From positions 2,015,848 through 2,079,847 of the forward strand of contig JAUIEU010000001.1 in NCBI GenBank assembly GCA_030429585.1: 64,000 bases of DNA, read 5' to 3'. The translations under genes and the position numbers were made by a program. The DNA is from a bacterium. GTDB taxonomy: Bacteria > Cyanobacteriota > Vampirovibrionia > Vampirovibrionales > Vampirovibrionaceae. Of the stretch, positions 7,757 through 16,673 are shown piece after piece (position 1 is the stretch's first letter; the number at the start of each line of letters is the position of its first letter). A model generated the notes under the pieces. The model saw nothing but the letters and a program-made list of their open reading frames with translations. It searched no databases and was not told the origin of the DNA.

Positions 7757-10594
7757 CTACTCCCGCACCACGGCGTCTTCCGTGCGCACTTCGTCTGGCG
7801 ATACAATGACGGTCACCATGGGTTGGTTAAAGATGGTGTTGGCTGCGTTTAACACGTCTTCCGCGGTTAAGGCATTAATCAGGTCGGGATATTCTGCATC
7901 AAAGCCGTAACCCACGCCTAGGTTTTCGTACAAGCCTAGGTAAAAGGCTTGGTCCGCATTGCTCTCGTGGGCTAAGCCAAAGTGGCCCAGCAATTTTTGC
8001 TTGGCATCCGTTAGTTCTTGCTCGGTAAGTGGCTCGGTTTGTAGGCGCTTTATTTGTTCGTCAAACCCGTCCAGTACTTTGGCCTCGTTGGCAGGGTCGG
8101 TGCCAATGTACATTACAAAACGGCTTTGCTGTTGATGAGACGGGAAAAAACTGGCGGCCACATAGGCTAGGCCTTGTTTTTCGCGTAGTTCTACAAACAA
8201 CCGAGAACTAAGCCCCGTGCCCAGCACGGTGTTAAGCAGCTTTAGGGCCGCGTAGGCTTTTTTATCTGTAATGGCGGGGGCTAGCCAACCACGGGTAACC
8301 CAGGTGGCGGCTTGTTTAGGTTTGCTAACTGGTACGGTTTGCTTGGCTGCTAAAGCGGGTACAGGCTGGGCCACCCGTGGTGAGGTGTGTGTTGCCGGTT
8401 GGCCTTGCAGGGTATGGGTGGCCATGGCGTTAATAGAGCCTGGAAAGGCAGCCTGAAGGTTGCGGGCCAGTTCTTGCGTATCCACGTTGCCTACCGCGCT
8501 AATGGTCATATTATCCGGCGTTATGTGGCGGTGGTAATAGGCCACAATATCCTCTCGGGTAATTAGGGGCAGGTGCTGGGCAATACGCTCGCCCACGTTG
8601 CCATAGTTATGATTAGGGTAGAGGTGTTGTTGCAACGTTTGCAGGGCCAGTGCGGCAGGTTTCTCCTGGCTGGATTGGATGTTACGGTCAATATCGGTTT
8701 TTAGGGTGGCTAAATCGTCTTCGCTAAGGCGCGGATTCTTTAGGATATCAGCCACAATCCACAGCAGGTCACTGGTATGCTCTTTTAAGCCAGTGGCAGA
8801 AACTTGTAGGCTATCCTCATTTACCCCGGTACCAACAGACATGCCGTTGGATTCTAGGGTATTGGCCAATTCTGCCTGCGAGCGTAAGGTGGTGCCTTTA
8901 TCCAGCAAGCCGGCCAGTAAGCTGGCCACGCCAGGCATGGGCTCGGTGCTGCGCCCGCCACCAATAAACCATTGCAGGCTAACCGTGTCTGTATCTGGGC
9001 GAGTTTTGGTAATTAGCCGCATGCCGTTGGGTAGGGTGGTAGCGCTTAAGGTTTCAGCTGTGCCATCCTCTTGTGGGGTATCGGCGGTGCTGGCGCTGCT
9101 AAGGGTAGCCAAGGTTGGCCACGGGGTGTTGTGTAGCACATGGCTTAGGTTGGCTTTTACATGGGCGGTATCCACCTTGCCCTTGGGTACCATGGCAATG
9201 GCAATGGCGGTTTTAGGGTTTAGGTATTGGGCCAGGGCGTGTTGCACATCTTCGCGCCGAACATGGTCAATGCCTTCATCGTAATCCGTGTAATCGGTAA
9301 GGTTGGCAATGGTAACGTTGTAGCCAATGTTTTGGGCTTGGCCGCCAGTGCTTTCATTTAAAAACACGTAGGATTTTTTGGTTTGGGTTTTGGCCTTGGC
9401 CAGCTCGGCCGGGGTAACGCCGTTGCTTACGGTAGTGTGGAGTACATCAAACAGGCGCTGGGGGGCAGCATCCAAATGCTCTAACGGGATTTGGGCCGTT
9501 AGGTAGGCCAAGCCTGCATCCTGTTGTGTCCAGTTACCGGCACCCACGCTTTGTACAATATGCTCAGTCTCTTTTAAGGTTTGGTGCAGGCGGGCGCTTT
9601 TGCCTTGGCCCACAATCATCATGCCGGCATCCAGGGCAAAGGTGTCATCGGTTTGTTTGGCGTTAGGGCCTAAAAAGCCAATGGTAAGGTAGGCTTGGGT
9701 AATGTTGTCATCTTCTAATACCAACACGGTAGGCTGTTTTGGGGCGCTTACGGCAGGCCAGGTAGGTGGCGAGTACACCTTTTTGTTGGTGTTAAAGGTG
9801 GCCGGCATGTGTTTTGCAAAGGCTTCGGCAACCTGTTGTAAGGCTTGCTGGGGTTTAATATTACCCACCACAATGGTGTGGAAATGCTGGGGCTGATACC
9901 AGTGCTGATAATACGCATGGATGGTATCGCGGGGGACGCTATCGATAAGGAATTTGGGCCCCAGGGTATCGTAGGCATAGCCATGGTTTTTAAACAGGGT
10001 GGCGGTTAAGGTGCGGATAAGCCGAGATTGTGGGTTATCCAGCGCCCGGTTAATTTCTTCTTGTACTACCAGGCGTTCGCGGTTTACGGCATCTTCTGGC
10101 AGGCTGGCATTCAGCAGCATATTGGCATGGATATCCAATACCTTAGCAAAGGCGCTGGTGGGCATTTGTACAAAATAGTGGGTAAAATCCAGGCTGGTGG
10201 CGGCGTTAAACTGCCCGCCCATGGCTTCTAGGGTGCGGTCAATATCGCCTTCTTTGTATAAATTGGTGCCTTTAAACAGCAAATGTTCTAAAAAGTGAGA
10301 AATACCATTCGTGTCATCGGTTTCATTCACGCTGCCCGTGTCTACCCAGGTATCCAGGGTAATAATGGGTTGGTCGGTAGAGTGTTTTAAGTACACATGC
10401 TGGCCGCTAGGCAGTTGGTAGTGGTGGATGCCTTCCAGGGTTTCGATAAGTTTGGGCTGGGTAAGCTGGGGCGCCGATTGTTTGTTATGGAGCCAACAGG
10501 CATTGGCGGCAGGTGCCACCGTGCTTAATGCTACCCCTGTGGCCAATAGGCTGCATAGTAGGGCACGGGTTGTTAGCTTAAATACTGGCAACAT
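7757..10594 (-). CDS. M16 zinc peptidase, two-domain, secreted
   Basis: About 945 residues. Signal peptide (LLCSLLATGVALSTVAPAANA), then a first M16 domain with the inverted zinc motif HFLEH and the downstream Glu region (VQEEINRALDNP), and a second M16 domain (from about residue 520, starting IGGGRSTEPMPGVASLL) that lacks HxxEH. One active and one inactive M16 half fused in a single chain resembles bacterial two-domain family members; many bacteria encode the halves as two genes. It probably degrades peptides in the periplasm. The start is set at ATG 10594, which has GAGGGG about 10 bases upstream and removes an overlap with glcE that a start at 10783 would create. Confidence 0.9.
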   Translation of the reverse strand: MLPVFKLTTRALLCSLLATGVALSTVAPAANACWLHNKQSAPQLTQPKLIETLEGIHHYQLPSGQHVYLKHSTDQPIITLDTWVDTGSVNETDDTNGISHFLEHLLFKGTNLYKEGDIDRTLEAMGGQFNAATSLDFTHYFVQMPTSAFAKVLDIHANMLLNASLPEDAVNRERLVVQEEINRALDNPQSRLIRTLTATLFKNHGYAYDTLGPKFLIDSVPRDTIHAYYQHWYQPQHFHTIVVGNIKPQQALQQVAEAFAKHMPATFNTNKKVYSPPTWPAVSAPKQPTVLVLEDDNITQAYLTIGFLGPNAKQTDDTFALDAGMMIVGQGKSARLHQTLKETEHIVQSVGAGNWTQQDAGLAYLTAQIPLEHLDAAPQRLFDVLHTTVSNGVTPAELAKAKTQTKKSYVFLNESTGGQAQNIGYNVTIANLTDYTDYDEGIDHVRREDVQHALAQYLNPKTAIAIAMVPKGKVDTAHVKANLSHVLHNTPWPTLATLSSASTADTPQEDGTAETLSATTLPNGMRLITKTRPDTDTVSLQWFIGGGRSTEPMPGVASLLAGLLDKGTTLRSQAELANTLESNGMSVGTGVNEDSLQVSATGLKEHTSDLLWIVADILKNPRLSEDDLATLKTDIDRNIQSSQEKPAALALQTLQQHLYPNHNYGNVGERIAQHLPLITREDIVAYYHRHITPDNMTISAVGNVDTQELARNLQAAFPGSINAMATHTLQGQPATHTSPRVAQPVPALAAKQTVPVSKPKQAATWVTRGWLAPAITDKKAYAALKLLNTVLGTGLSSRLFVELREKQGLAYVAASFFPSHQQQSRFVMYIGTDPANEAKVLDGFDEQIKRLQTEPLTEQELTDAKQKLLGHFGLAHESNADQAFYLGLYENLGVGYGFDAEYPDLINALTAEDVLNAANTIFNQPMVTVIVSPDEVRTEDAVVRE

Positions 10595-10703
10595 GGGCGC
10601 AGTTCCCCTCATCAATGGTGTGCCAAAAAGTAGGCAACATATACAGGGTATTATGGCAGAAACGGAGGCACTATGCAGGAAAACTCCCCTTAAAACGGAG
10701 AGG

Positions 10704-11993
10704 TTAGTAGGCGCGCCCGGTAATGGGGTATAGGGGCGAGAGAAAGCGGTGGTTAGGGTCAAATTGATGTTTGAGTTGTGCACACAGGCTTAGCATGGCG
10801 GGGTCGTTAGGCAGGTTGCAGGTATCTATAACCGTTTGCCAGCGGGGGCATGGGTGGGGCTGGGTAATGCGGCAGTGGTATTGGGGTGATAATGTGGCTT
10901 GTAGCCCTTGCCACCAGTGGTGCCAGTCATCGGGTAAGGGCCCGCGTTGGGTGGGGTACTCTCCGCGGATAAAGGCCATGCCTGCTGCTGGGCGGCTGTG
11001 GCTATATAAGGGGTAAGGGCTTGTTTGTAGGTGGTCATCGATGACTTGGCTTAGGTGGGCTATATCGCTGGGGTAGCCGGTTACAATAGCCAGGGGGTGT
11101 GGGCTAGCAATGGTGTGGGCCAGGGGCTGCCATTGGGCTGGGGTTAAGGCCAATACCTGTGGCGTTTGTTGTTGTAGGGCTTTTAAGGTGGTGGTTATGG
11201 CGGGCCGGGTGCCCCCTACAATAACCAATAGCTGCCAAGGTAACGAGAGCCCAATGCCGGTGTGGGGTTGGGTTAGTAAGCTGGGTACTAGCTCGCAGGC
11301 CAGCCATTGTTCGGAAGGGTGTTGGGTGCGTAGGCGGTTGGCTAGGGCAATGCCGTCGGCAATGGTACCCACCGGTAATAACGCCGCCCCAAGGCTTTGG
11401 GGGTGGCTTTCTAGCCGTAGGTTAGCGTGTGTAATAACGCCATAAGCCCCCATGCTGCCGGTGTGCAGCTTGGCCATGTCAAAACCGCTCACGTTTTTCA
11501 TTACCCGTCCACCGCTGGTGGCCACTGTGCCATCGGCATATAGGGTATCCATGCCGAGTAACCATTGACGAGGGTAGCGACCGGCTAGCGTGGGGGTTAG
11601 TCCAGCGGCCAGTGGGAGGGTATCCATGGCCAGTAAGGTGTATAGCGGTGTGGTGGGTGGGGCTAGGCAAGGTAGCCATTGGCCGTGTTTTGCCAGGGCC
11701 TGGTTTAGTGTGCCTAGGGGAATGCCGCTATCCATACGGGCGGTATGGTCGTTGGCCCAATGGTGGTGTAGCGCTTGCCATGGGGCCAGGCTGGTGGGCA
11801 CCGCGGTGCGGGGTTGGGCAGGATCTTCAGCTTGGCAGGCGCGTAGTAGGCCTGCGAGTGCTTGGGGGGTTGTGGGTGAGAACACGGGGTTGGTGGCCAG
11901 CAGTGGTTTCGCCAGCCTGGCGGAGAGTTGTAGGGTGATATCCGCAGGGGGTGCAGGGAGTGTGGTGGTGGTGGGGGTTGCCATTAAATCCAA
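10704..11993 (-). CDS. glcE: Glycolate oxidase-like FAD-binding subunit GlcE
   Basis: FAD-linked protein of 429 residues in the GlcE group of the VAO/PCMH flavoproteins. The FAD-binding half contains ARMDSGIPLGTLNQAL, DTLPLAAGLTPTLAGRYPRQ, and SGGRVMKNVSGFDMAKLHTGSMG, the region matching the nucleotide-binding loop GG(R/K)xxKNVxGYD of GlcE. GlcE works with GlcD and the Fe-S protein GlcF to oxidise glycolate to glyoxylate at the membrane. Its start overlaps the end of glcD by 10 bases, indicating translational coupling. No glcF-like gene is adjacent. Glycolate as the substrate is inferred; other 2-hydroxyacids are possible. Confidence 0.85.
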   Translation of the reverse strand: MDLMATPTTTTLPAPPADITLQLSARLAKPLLATNPVFSPTTPQALAGLLRACQAEDPAQPRTAVPTSLAPWQALHHHWANDHTARMDSGIPLGTLNQALAKHGQWLPCLAPPTTPLYTLLAMDTLPLAAGLTPTLAGRYPRQWLLGMDTLYADGTVATSGGRVMKNVSGFDMAKLHTGSMGAYGVITHANLRLESHPQSLGAALLPVGTIADGIALANRLRTQHPSEQWLACELVPSLLTQPHTGIGLSLPWQLLVIVGGTRPAITTTLKALQQQTPQVLALTPAQWQPLAHTIASPHPLAIVTGYPSDIAHLSQVIDDHLQTSPYPLYSHSRPAAGMAFIRGEYPTQRGPLPDDWHHWWQGLQATLSPQYHCRITQPHPCPRWQTVIDTCNLPNDPAMLSLCAQLKHQFDPNHRFLSPLYPITGRAY

Positions 11994-13585
11994 GCCCCCG
12001 ATTGGGTAAATAAAGGGTTATCCATGGTCATGGGGGTGGTGTGGTGTTGGGTGTGGTTTTCGCCGCAGCCCTTACCACTGGGCAATACTTTGCCAGGGTT
12101 GGCCAAGTTGTTGGGGTCAAAGGCGCAACGAAGCTGAGCCATGGCGGCCAAATCATCGGGCGAATACAGCCAGCCCATGTACTCGTTTTTTTCTAGCCCA
12201 ATGCCGTGTTCGCCGCTTAGGGTGCCCCCGGCATCCAGGCATACACGCAGCATGGCCTCACCGGCCTGTAGTACTCGCTCCACCATGGCGGCGTCTTTAG
12301 GGTCAAATAAAATATTGGGGTGCAGGTTGCCATCGCCAGCATGGAACACATTACCCACGCACACGTTGTGGGCGTTACCAATGGCTACAATTTTTTCTAG
12401 TACGGGGGCTAATTGACTGCGAGGAATGACGCAATCGTGCAAGTAAAAGGCCGGGTAGTAGCGCCCGTATGCCGCCACGGATTTTTTGCGCGCCTGCCAT
12501 AAGGCGGTTCGGTCAGCTTCGGTGGTGGCCTCTTGGATAGCCAGGGCGGCATGTTGGGTAAACCAGTGTCGGGCTTGGGTTTGTTGGTGGGCCACGCTGT
12601 CGGTATCGCCATCAAGCTCTACCAGTAATATGGCCTCGCACCCTTCCGGGAAACCCATATCAAAGGCCTCGTTCACGGCCTTAACGGTAAAGGCGTCCAT
12701 AAACTCTAAGGCGGCGGGGGTAACGCCGTTGGCCATTAAGCTGGCCACGCAGGCAGCGGCATGGTTGGCGTGGGCAAAGCTAACCAAGGCCACCCACACC
12801 TGCTTTGGGCGAGGGGTTAAGGCCACCCAAGCGCGAGTAACAACGCCCAACATGCCTTCGCTGCCTGTTAGCAGGCCGGTTAGGTTGGGGCCAGGTGCCC
12901 AGGGGTGAGGGCTATGGGGCGATGGTGGGTTGGGGTTGCTGGTGGGTTGGGTCCACATAATGTTGCCGTTGGGTAGCACCACTTCTAACGAGAGGGCGTG
13001 GTCCACAGTGACACCGTATTTTAAGCAGTGGATGCCCCCCGCATTTTCTGCAATGTTGCCCCCAATGGTACTGGCGCTTTGGCTAGAAGGGTCTGGGGCA
13101 AAAAACAGGCCTGTACCGGCTAAGTGATTATTCAGGTGGCCGTTGACCACACCAGCGCCTACCAGGGCCCGTTGGTTGTGGGTATCCACGGTTTCTATTT
13201 GGTTAAAGCGGCTTAGGCCAATAATAACCCCGCCATGCTTGGCAATAGCCCCGCCAGAAAGGCCGGTACCTGCCCCCCTGGCGATATAAGGCACTTGGTT
13301 GGCGTTACACCATTGAATAACGCGGCTAACCTGCTGGGCAGATTGTGGCAATACCACCCATTGAGGCGGCGATTTTACTAGCACACAGGCGTCACACTCG
13401 TAGGTGGCCAGGGCTTCTGGGCGGTGTAGTACAAAGGCGTCCCCCACAATGGTGGCTAATGCCGTGGTGGTGGACTCTATGGGTGCCGGCTTAGTGAACA
13501 AAAGCGTCTTCCGTGGGGGGCATGGTGCTGTCTGGGTTAGGGTTTTCCGTGGTTTTGCTTTTGTTTCGGCTGGCCAGTTGGCCAT
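11984..13585 (-). CDS. glcD: Glycolate/lactate oxidase-like FAD subunit GlcD
   Basis: FAD-dependent 2-hydroxyacid dehydrogenase of up to 533 residues. The PCMH FAD-binding domain shows PYIARGAGTGLSGGA, the adenine/pyrophosphate loop APDPSSQSASTIGGNIAENAGG, and TGSEGMLGVVT. The C-terminal FAD-oxidase domain has the metal/substrate residues in VGNVFHAGDGNLHPNI and the Cys/His-type GGTLSGEHGIGLEK. The start is uncertain: ATG 13585 overlaps the upstream membrane gene by 95 bases, while an in-frame TTG at 13501 overlaps its stop by only a few bases and would remove 28 unconserved residues. The pair glcD-glcE suggests oxidation of glycolate, a compound excreted by algae. Confidence 0.92.
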   Translation of the reverse strand: MANWPAETKAKPRKTLTQTAPCPPRKTLLFTKPAPIESTTTALATIVGDAFVLHRPEALATYECDACVLVKSPPQWVVLPQSAQQVSRVIQWCNANQVPYIARGAGTGLSGGAIAKHGGVIIGLSRFNQIETVDTHNQRALVGAGVVNGHLNNHLAGTGLFFAPDPSSQSASTIGGNIAENAGGIHCLKYGVTVDHALSLEVVLPNGNIMWTQPTSNPNPPSPHSPHPWAPGPNLTGLLTGSEGMLGVVTRAWVALTPRPKQVWVALVSFAHANHAAACVASLMANGVTPAALEFMDAFTVKAVNEAFDMGFPEGCEAILLVELDGDTDSVAHQQTQARHWFTQHAALAIQEATTEADRTALWQARKKSVAAYGRYYPAFYLHDCVIPRSQLAPVLEKIVAIGNAHNVCVGNVFHAGDGNLHPNILFDPKDAAMVERVLQAGEAMLRVCLDAGGTLSGEHGIGLEKNEYMGWLYSPDDLAAMAQLRCAFDPNNLANPGKVLPSGKGCGENHTQHHTTPMTMDNPLFTQSGAWI

Positions 13586-13859
13586 CTAAAAACCCTAAAA
13601 ACCAACCGGTGGCAATAAGCATTAACCAGCCGTAGGTATCCACAGGGGCTTGAGAGGCAATTAATGCCCACAGGCCTACACACATCACTAAAAAAAACAT
13701 ACCGGCTCCTTGCACGAGTAAGGGGTTTGGCCCCCTATTGTACCGAAACAATGCCCCAATGCCGAGAAGGATGTAACAGATGGCGGCGGTTAAGCGGCCT
13801 GGCGTTGAAGAATTGCCCCTGATTGCCGATACAGATACTAAGCCCTGCATTAGGGCCAA
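13491..13859 (-). CDS. Small membrane protein, unknown
   Basis: 122 residues with three hydrophobic segments: LTAAICYILLGIGALF, GAGMFFLVMCVGLWALIA and WLMLIATGWFLGFLDG, then a polar tail rich in Ser, Asn, Thr and Pro. No family was recognised. The start is TTG 13859 or ATG 13850. It is upstream of glcD and overlaps its 5' end, so the two are likely cotranscribed, and it is divergent from the pilin gene at 13912. A link to the flavoenzyme (for example as a membrane anchor) is speculation. Confidence 0.65.
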   Translation of the reverse strand: MALMQGLVSVSAIRGNSSTPGRLTAAICYILLGIGALFRYNRGPNPLLVQGAGMFFLVMCVGLWALIASQAPVDTYGWLMLIATGWFLGFLDGQLASRNKSKTTENPNPDSTMPPTEDAFVH

Positions 13860-13911
13860 TACCCTGTAGAATCACCATTGTTCTGCGGCGGGTTAAGGAG
13901 TTCTTTGAATC

Positions 13912-14367
13912 GTGAAACGTTTTTCTAATTTTAGCCACACGTACCGGGCCCAAGCCCGAGGATTCTCGTTGGTAGAAATGGCGATTGTTATTGCTGTTAT
14001 TGGGGTATTAGCAGGTGCTGCCGTGTTTGCCGTGGATGTAGAATCTGGGGCTGCAACGGTGGTTGATACAGAGCAAGGCACCTTAGCCGCGGTGGTAAAA
14101 CAAGGGGCTGCTATTACAGGCAATGCACCCAATAGCGCTGCAGTTGTTACGGGGGCGCAAAACTATTTAGCAGACCAAGTATTAACGGGTGGCTCTGGCG
14201 CAACAGCTTGGACGTGTAATACCGGTGCGGGCACGTGTACCATAACGCTGGAAGGCGCTAAAACAGCCACTTATGCCATTGCCGCTAATGGCGTGGTAAC
14301 CCTAACCAATCTTACTGGGTTTAACCATTATGCGATTAGTGCTTCAGACAGAATTGAAAAAACGTAA
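13912..14367 (+). CDS. Type IV pilin-like protein
   Basis: 151 residues. It has a short basic leader, then the prepilin peptidase signature RG/FSLVEMAIVIAVIGVLAG with Glu at position 5 of the mature protein and a long hydrophobic N-terminal helix. The C-terminal globular part contains two Cys (AWTCNTGAGTCTI) that may form a small disulfide loop, as in many pilins. It starts at GTG 13912 with AAGGAG 11 bases upstream. The next gene, 25 bases downstream, is a second prepilin-like gene. Whether this is a major or minor pilin, or a pseudopilin of a secretion or competence system, cannot be told. Confidence 0.88.
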   Translation: MKRFSNFSHTYRAQARGFSLVEMAIVIAVIGVLAGAAVFAVDVESGAATVVDTEQGTLAAVVKQGAAITGNAPNSAAVVTGAQNYLADQVLTGGSGATAWTCNTGAGTCTITLEGAKTATYAIAANGVVTLTNLTGFNHYAISASDRIEKT

Positions 14368-14392
14368 CCATACTTAAGGGCAGAAAGTTATT

Positions 14393-14986
14393 ATGACCGT
14401 CGTTTCTCACCGAAAAACCCAACAAGGCTTTAGCTTGGTAGAACTAGCTGTTGCGATGTCCTTAGGCGTGATGGTGACCTTAGGGGTGGCCAGTATTGTG
14501 CAAACAGCGGTTAGTGCATCCGTTAGTGATAAAACCCTAAAGCAGCAGACCTTTATCCACAGCCATATTATTACTCGTTTGCAAACGGATATGGCTTTAG
14601 CCACGGCGGTAGAAGTGCCGGCGAGTGGTACACAAGTTACCATTGAGTATTTAACATCATCGGGCTTGCAAACCGTTACCTGGGCTTACGATAATGTGGG
14701 TGGCACCTTTACTCGTGGGGGTATCGATATTTTGGATACGTTGGGCGATACAGGCAGTGCCCAAATGACACTCAGTTGTGCAGATCCGTGTTTTCTGGGA
14801 TTAGACCAAGATAGTGTTAGTACGACAGGTATTGCCCCTGCCAATCCCATTATGTTGTTTGAACTGGATTCGTTAAGTGCCCAAAACACCAGTAACGATG
14901 CCATGCGGCAGGCCTTTGGCGCAGCAGCAGCAGCCACAACGGATAGTTACGAGTTTTATGTGCCTGCAGCGAGAAGCTTTGAATAA
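14393..14986 (+). CDS. Type IV prepilin/pseudopilin-like protein
   Basis: 197 residues with the prepilin cleavage motif QG/FSLVELAVAMSLGVMVTLG near residues 11-29, again with Glu5 in the mature chain. The remaining region is predicted to be globular, with a pair of Cys in LSCADPCFLG. Such longer partners usually act as minor pilins that prime the fibre tip. It is in an operon with the shorter pilin gene just upstream. No pilus ATPase, PilC platform or prepilin peptidase gene lies nearby. Confidence 0.85.
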   Translation: MTVVSHRKTQQGFSLVELAVAMSLGVMVTLGVASIVQTAVSASVSDKTLKQQTFIHSHIITRLQTDMALATAVEVPASGTQVTIEYLTSSGLQTVTWAYDNVGGTFTRGGIDILDTLGDTGSAQMTLSCADPCFLGLDQDSVSTTGIAPANPIMLFELDSLSAQNTSNDAMRQAFGAAAAATTDSYEFYVPAARSFE

Positions 14987-14991
14987 GCTTG

Positions 14992-15309
14992 TTAGTGGCT
15001 GTGGCGTCCCCAGTCCAACCCGGCTTTAAATAACACAGCGCCGCCTACTAGGTGGATGGCATAATGGGCAATGGCTAAAAACACAGCCAAGCCTTTGGCG
15101 CCACCAACGGGCTCAACAAATTCGCCTAAAAATGGGGCTGCCAGGATGAGCAGGCTGCCTAAAATGGCCTCGCCTAAAATAATGTTACGGATGCGCCCCG
15201 ATTTTGGGCTGCTTTTTTCTGCAGGGGCGGCATTTGGTGCAGAAGGAATGTTTAACGAGGCAGATGATGGCGGGTTATAGGTACGAGCAGGGGGTGGTGC
15301 AACAGACAT
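14992..15309 (-). CDS. Small membrane protein, unknown
   Basis: 105 residues. The first 40 are rich in Pro, Ala and Ser; they are followed by two hydrophobic segments (IILGEAILGSLLILAAPFL and LAVFLAIAHYAIHLVGGAVLF) and a short C-terminal end (DWGRHSH). No family was recognised. It stops 5 bases from the end of the convergent pseudopilin gene, so the two transcripts overlap or share a termination zone. Confidence 0.6.
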   Translation of the reverse strand: MSVAPPPARTYNPPSSASLNIPSAPNAAPAEKSSPKSGRIRNIILGEAILGSLLILAAPFLGEFVEPVGGAKGLAVFLAIAHYAIHLVGGAVLFKAGLDWGRHSH

Positions 15310-15428
15310 AGTGCCATGAATCTTTCAGGTAAAAATAGTTTGCGTAGCGTGTAGGGGTATATCTTAATGCAAAACTATTGCAAAAAGAATACCGTGATTA
15401 TATTAACGCTAAACCACCTTAATTGTTG

Positions 15429-16670
15429 TTATCTGCCAGCAATAGGCTGGTTTAAAAAATCGGTAAGTGGGGTTTGCTGGCTAGTGGTTAGGGTTTTAAC
15501 GGTAATCTCGCGCTCAGGTTCTACTAGTACCACATGTTTAATACCGCGCTTGGCGGCGGCATCTATCTGCTTGCCTATTTTTTTGTGGGATAGGTCGGTA
15601 TCTACCGTGTAGCCTTTGTTGCGTAGTTGTGTTGCGGCTTGCATGCCTTGGGTTAGCAGGCTGGTATTGGCAATGGCTACCCACACATCCGGCGGCACCG
15701 GGGCAGATGCTGGCAGCAAGCTAATCAGGCGCTCCAGGCCTAGGGCCCACCCTACGCCTGGGGTCTCGGGGCCGCCGAGGGTTTCTACCAGGCTATCGTA
15801 GCGGCCACCACCACACACAGTGTTTTGGGCGCCTAGCTTGGTGGTGGTTATTTCAAACACAGGGCCGTTGTAATAATCTAACCCGCGCACCAAGGTATGG
15901 TTGCGCTGCCAAGGGATGCCCAGCTCGGTAAGCGCTTTGGTTACCGTGGCAAAGTGGGCTTGGCTATCCGCATTCGTCCACGGTTTGGCGAGTAACGCTT
16001 GAATGGGTTGGCCACTATAAATAGTTTGGCAGCTAGGGTTTTTACAATCCAGCATGCGGAAGGGATTTTCTGTATAGCGGTGTTGGCACGTATCGCATAA
16101 GGCTGTTTTGTGGTCGGTTAGGGCATTGCGCAGCTGGTTACGGAAAGCTTCGCGGTCTGCCGCGCTGCCAATATCGTTAATTTCTAGGGCTAAATCTGGC
16201 AGGCCTAATGTTGTTAGTAGCGCCCATGCAAGGGCAATCACTTCGGTATCGGCGCTGGGCCCAGCAATGCCAAATTGCTCAATCCCTAACTGGTGGAATT
16301 GCCGCTGGCGACCAGCTTGGGGGCGTTCGTAACGGAACATAGGGCCGGTATACCAAAGCCGTACGGGTTTGGGGGTGCGGTGCAGGCCGTTTTCTATAAA
16401 GGCACGCACCACGCCCGCCGTGCCTTCTGGCCGTAGGCTGTAATCTCGCTTAGATTTTTCAAAGCGGTACATTTCCTTATTTACCACATCGGTGGTTTCG
16501 CCCACGCCGCGTAAAAATAGCTCGGTGTATTCCAAATTCGGGGTGCGAATTTCGCCATAACCCCACTGGTTAAATAAGCTGTTGGCAGTGTTTTCTACCT
16601 GCTGCCATTGCTGGGCCACGTCTGGCAAAATATCTTGCGTACCCTTTGGGCGTTGTAAGTTATTGCCCAT
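15429..16670 (-). CDS. hisS: Histidyl-tRNA synthetase
   Basis: Class II synthetase that charges tRNA-His. 413 residues, normal. Visible: N-terminal RPKGTQDILPD, motif 1 region (YTELFLRGVGETTDVVNKEMY), motif 2 (FRYERPQAGRQRQFHQLGIE), the histidine-specific LVRGLDYYNGPVFEI, motif 3 (GGGRYDSLVETLGGPETPGVG...GLERL), and the C-terminal anticodon domain (KKIGKQIDAAAKRGIKHVVLV). The Cys-rich insert between motifs 2 and 3 (CDTCQHRY...CKNPSC) could bind zinc. It starts 3 bases after the rph stop, so rph-hisS form an operon. Confidence 0.97.
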   Translation of the reverse strand: MGNNLQRPKGTQDILPDVAQQWQQVENTANSLFNQWGYGEIRTPNLEYTELFLRGVGETTDVVNKEMYRFEKSKRDYSLRPEGTAGVVRAFIENGLHRTPKPVRLWYTGPMFRYERPQAGRQRQFHQLGIEQFGIAGPSADTEVIALAWALLTTLGLPDLALEINDIGSAADREAFRNQLRNALTDHKTALCDTCQHRYTENPFRMLDCKNPSCQTIYSGQPIQALLAKPWTNADSQAHFATVTKALTELGIPWQRNHTLVRGLDYYNGPVFEITTTKLGAQNTVCGGGRYDSLVETLGGPETPGVGWALGLERLISLLPASAPVPPDVWVAIANTSLLTQGMQAATQLRNKGYTVDTDLSHKKIGKQIDAAAKRGIKHVVLVEPEREITVKTLTTSQQTPLTDFLNQPIAGR

Positions 16671-16673
16671 GGT

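Noticed and set aside
10595..10783. 63-residue N-terminal extension of the M16 peptidase
   Set aside because: It overlaps the glcE gene, precedes the signal peptide and bypasses a good Shine-Dalgarno at ATG 10594.
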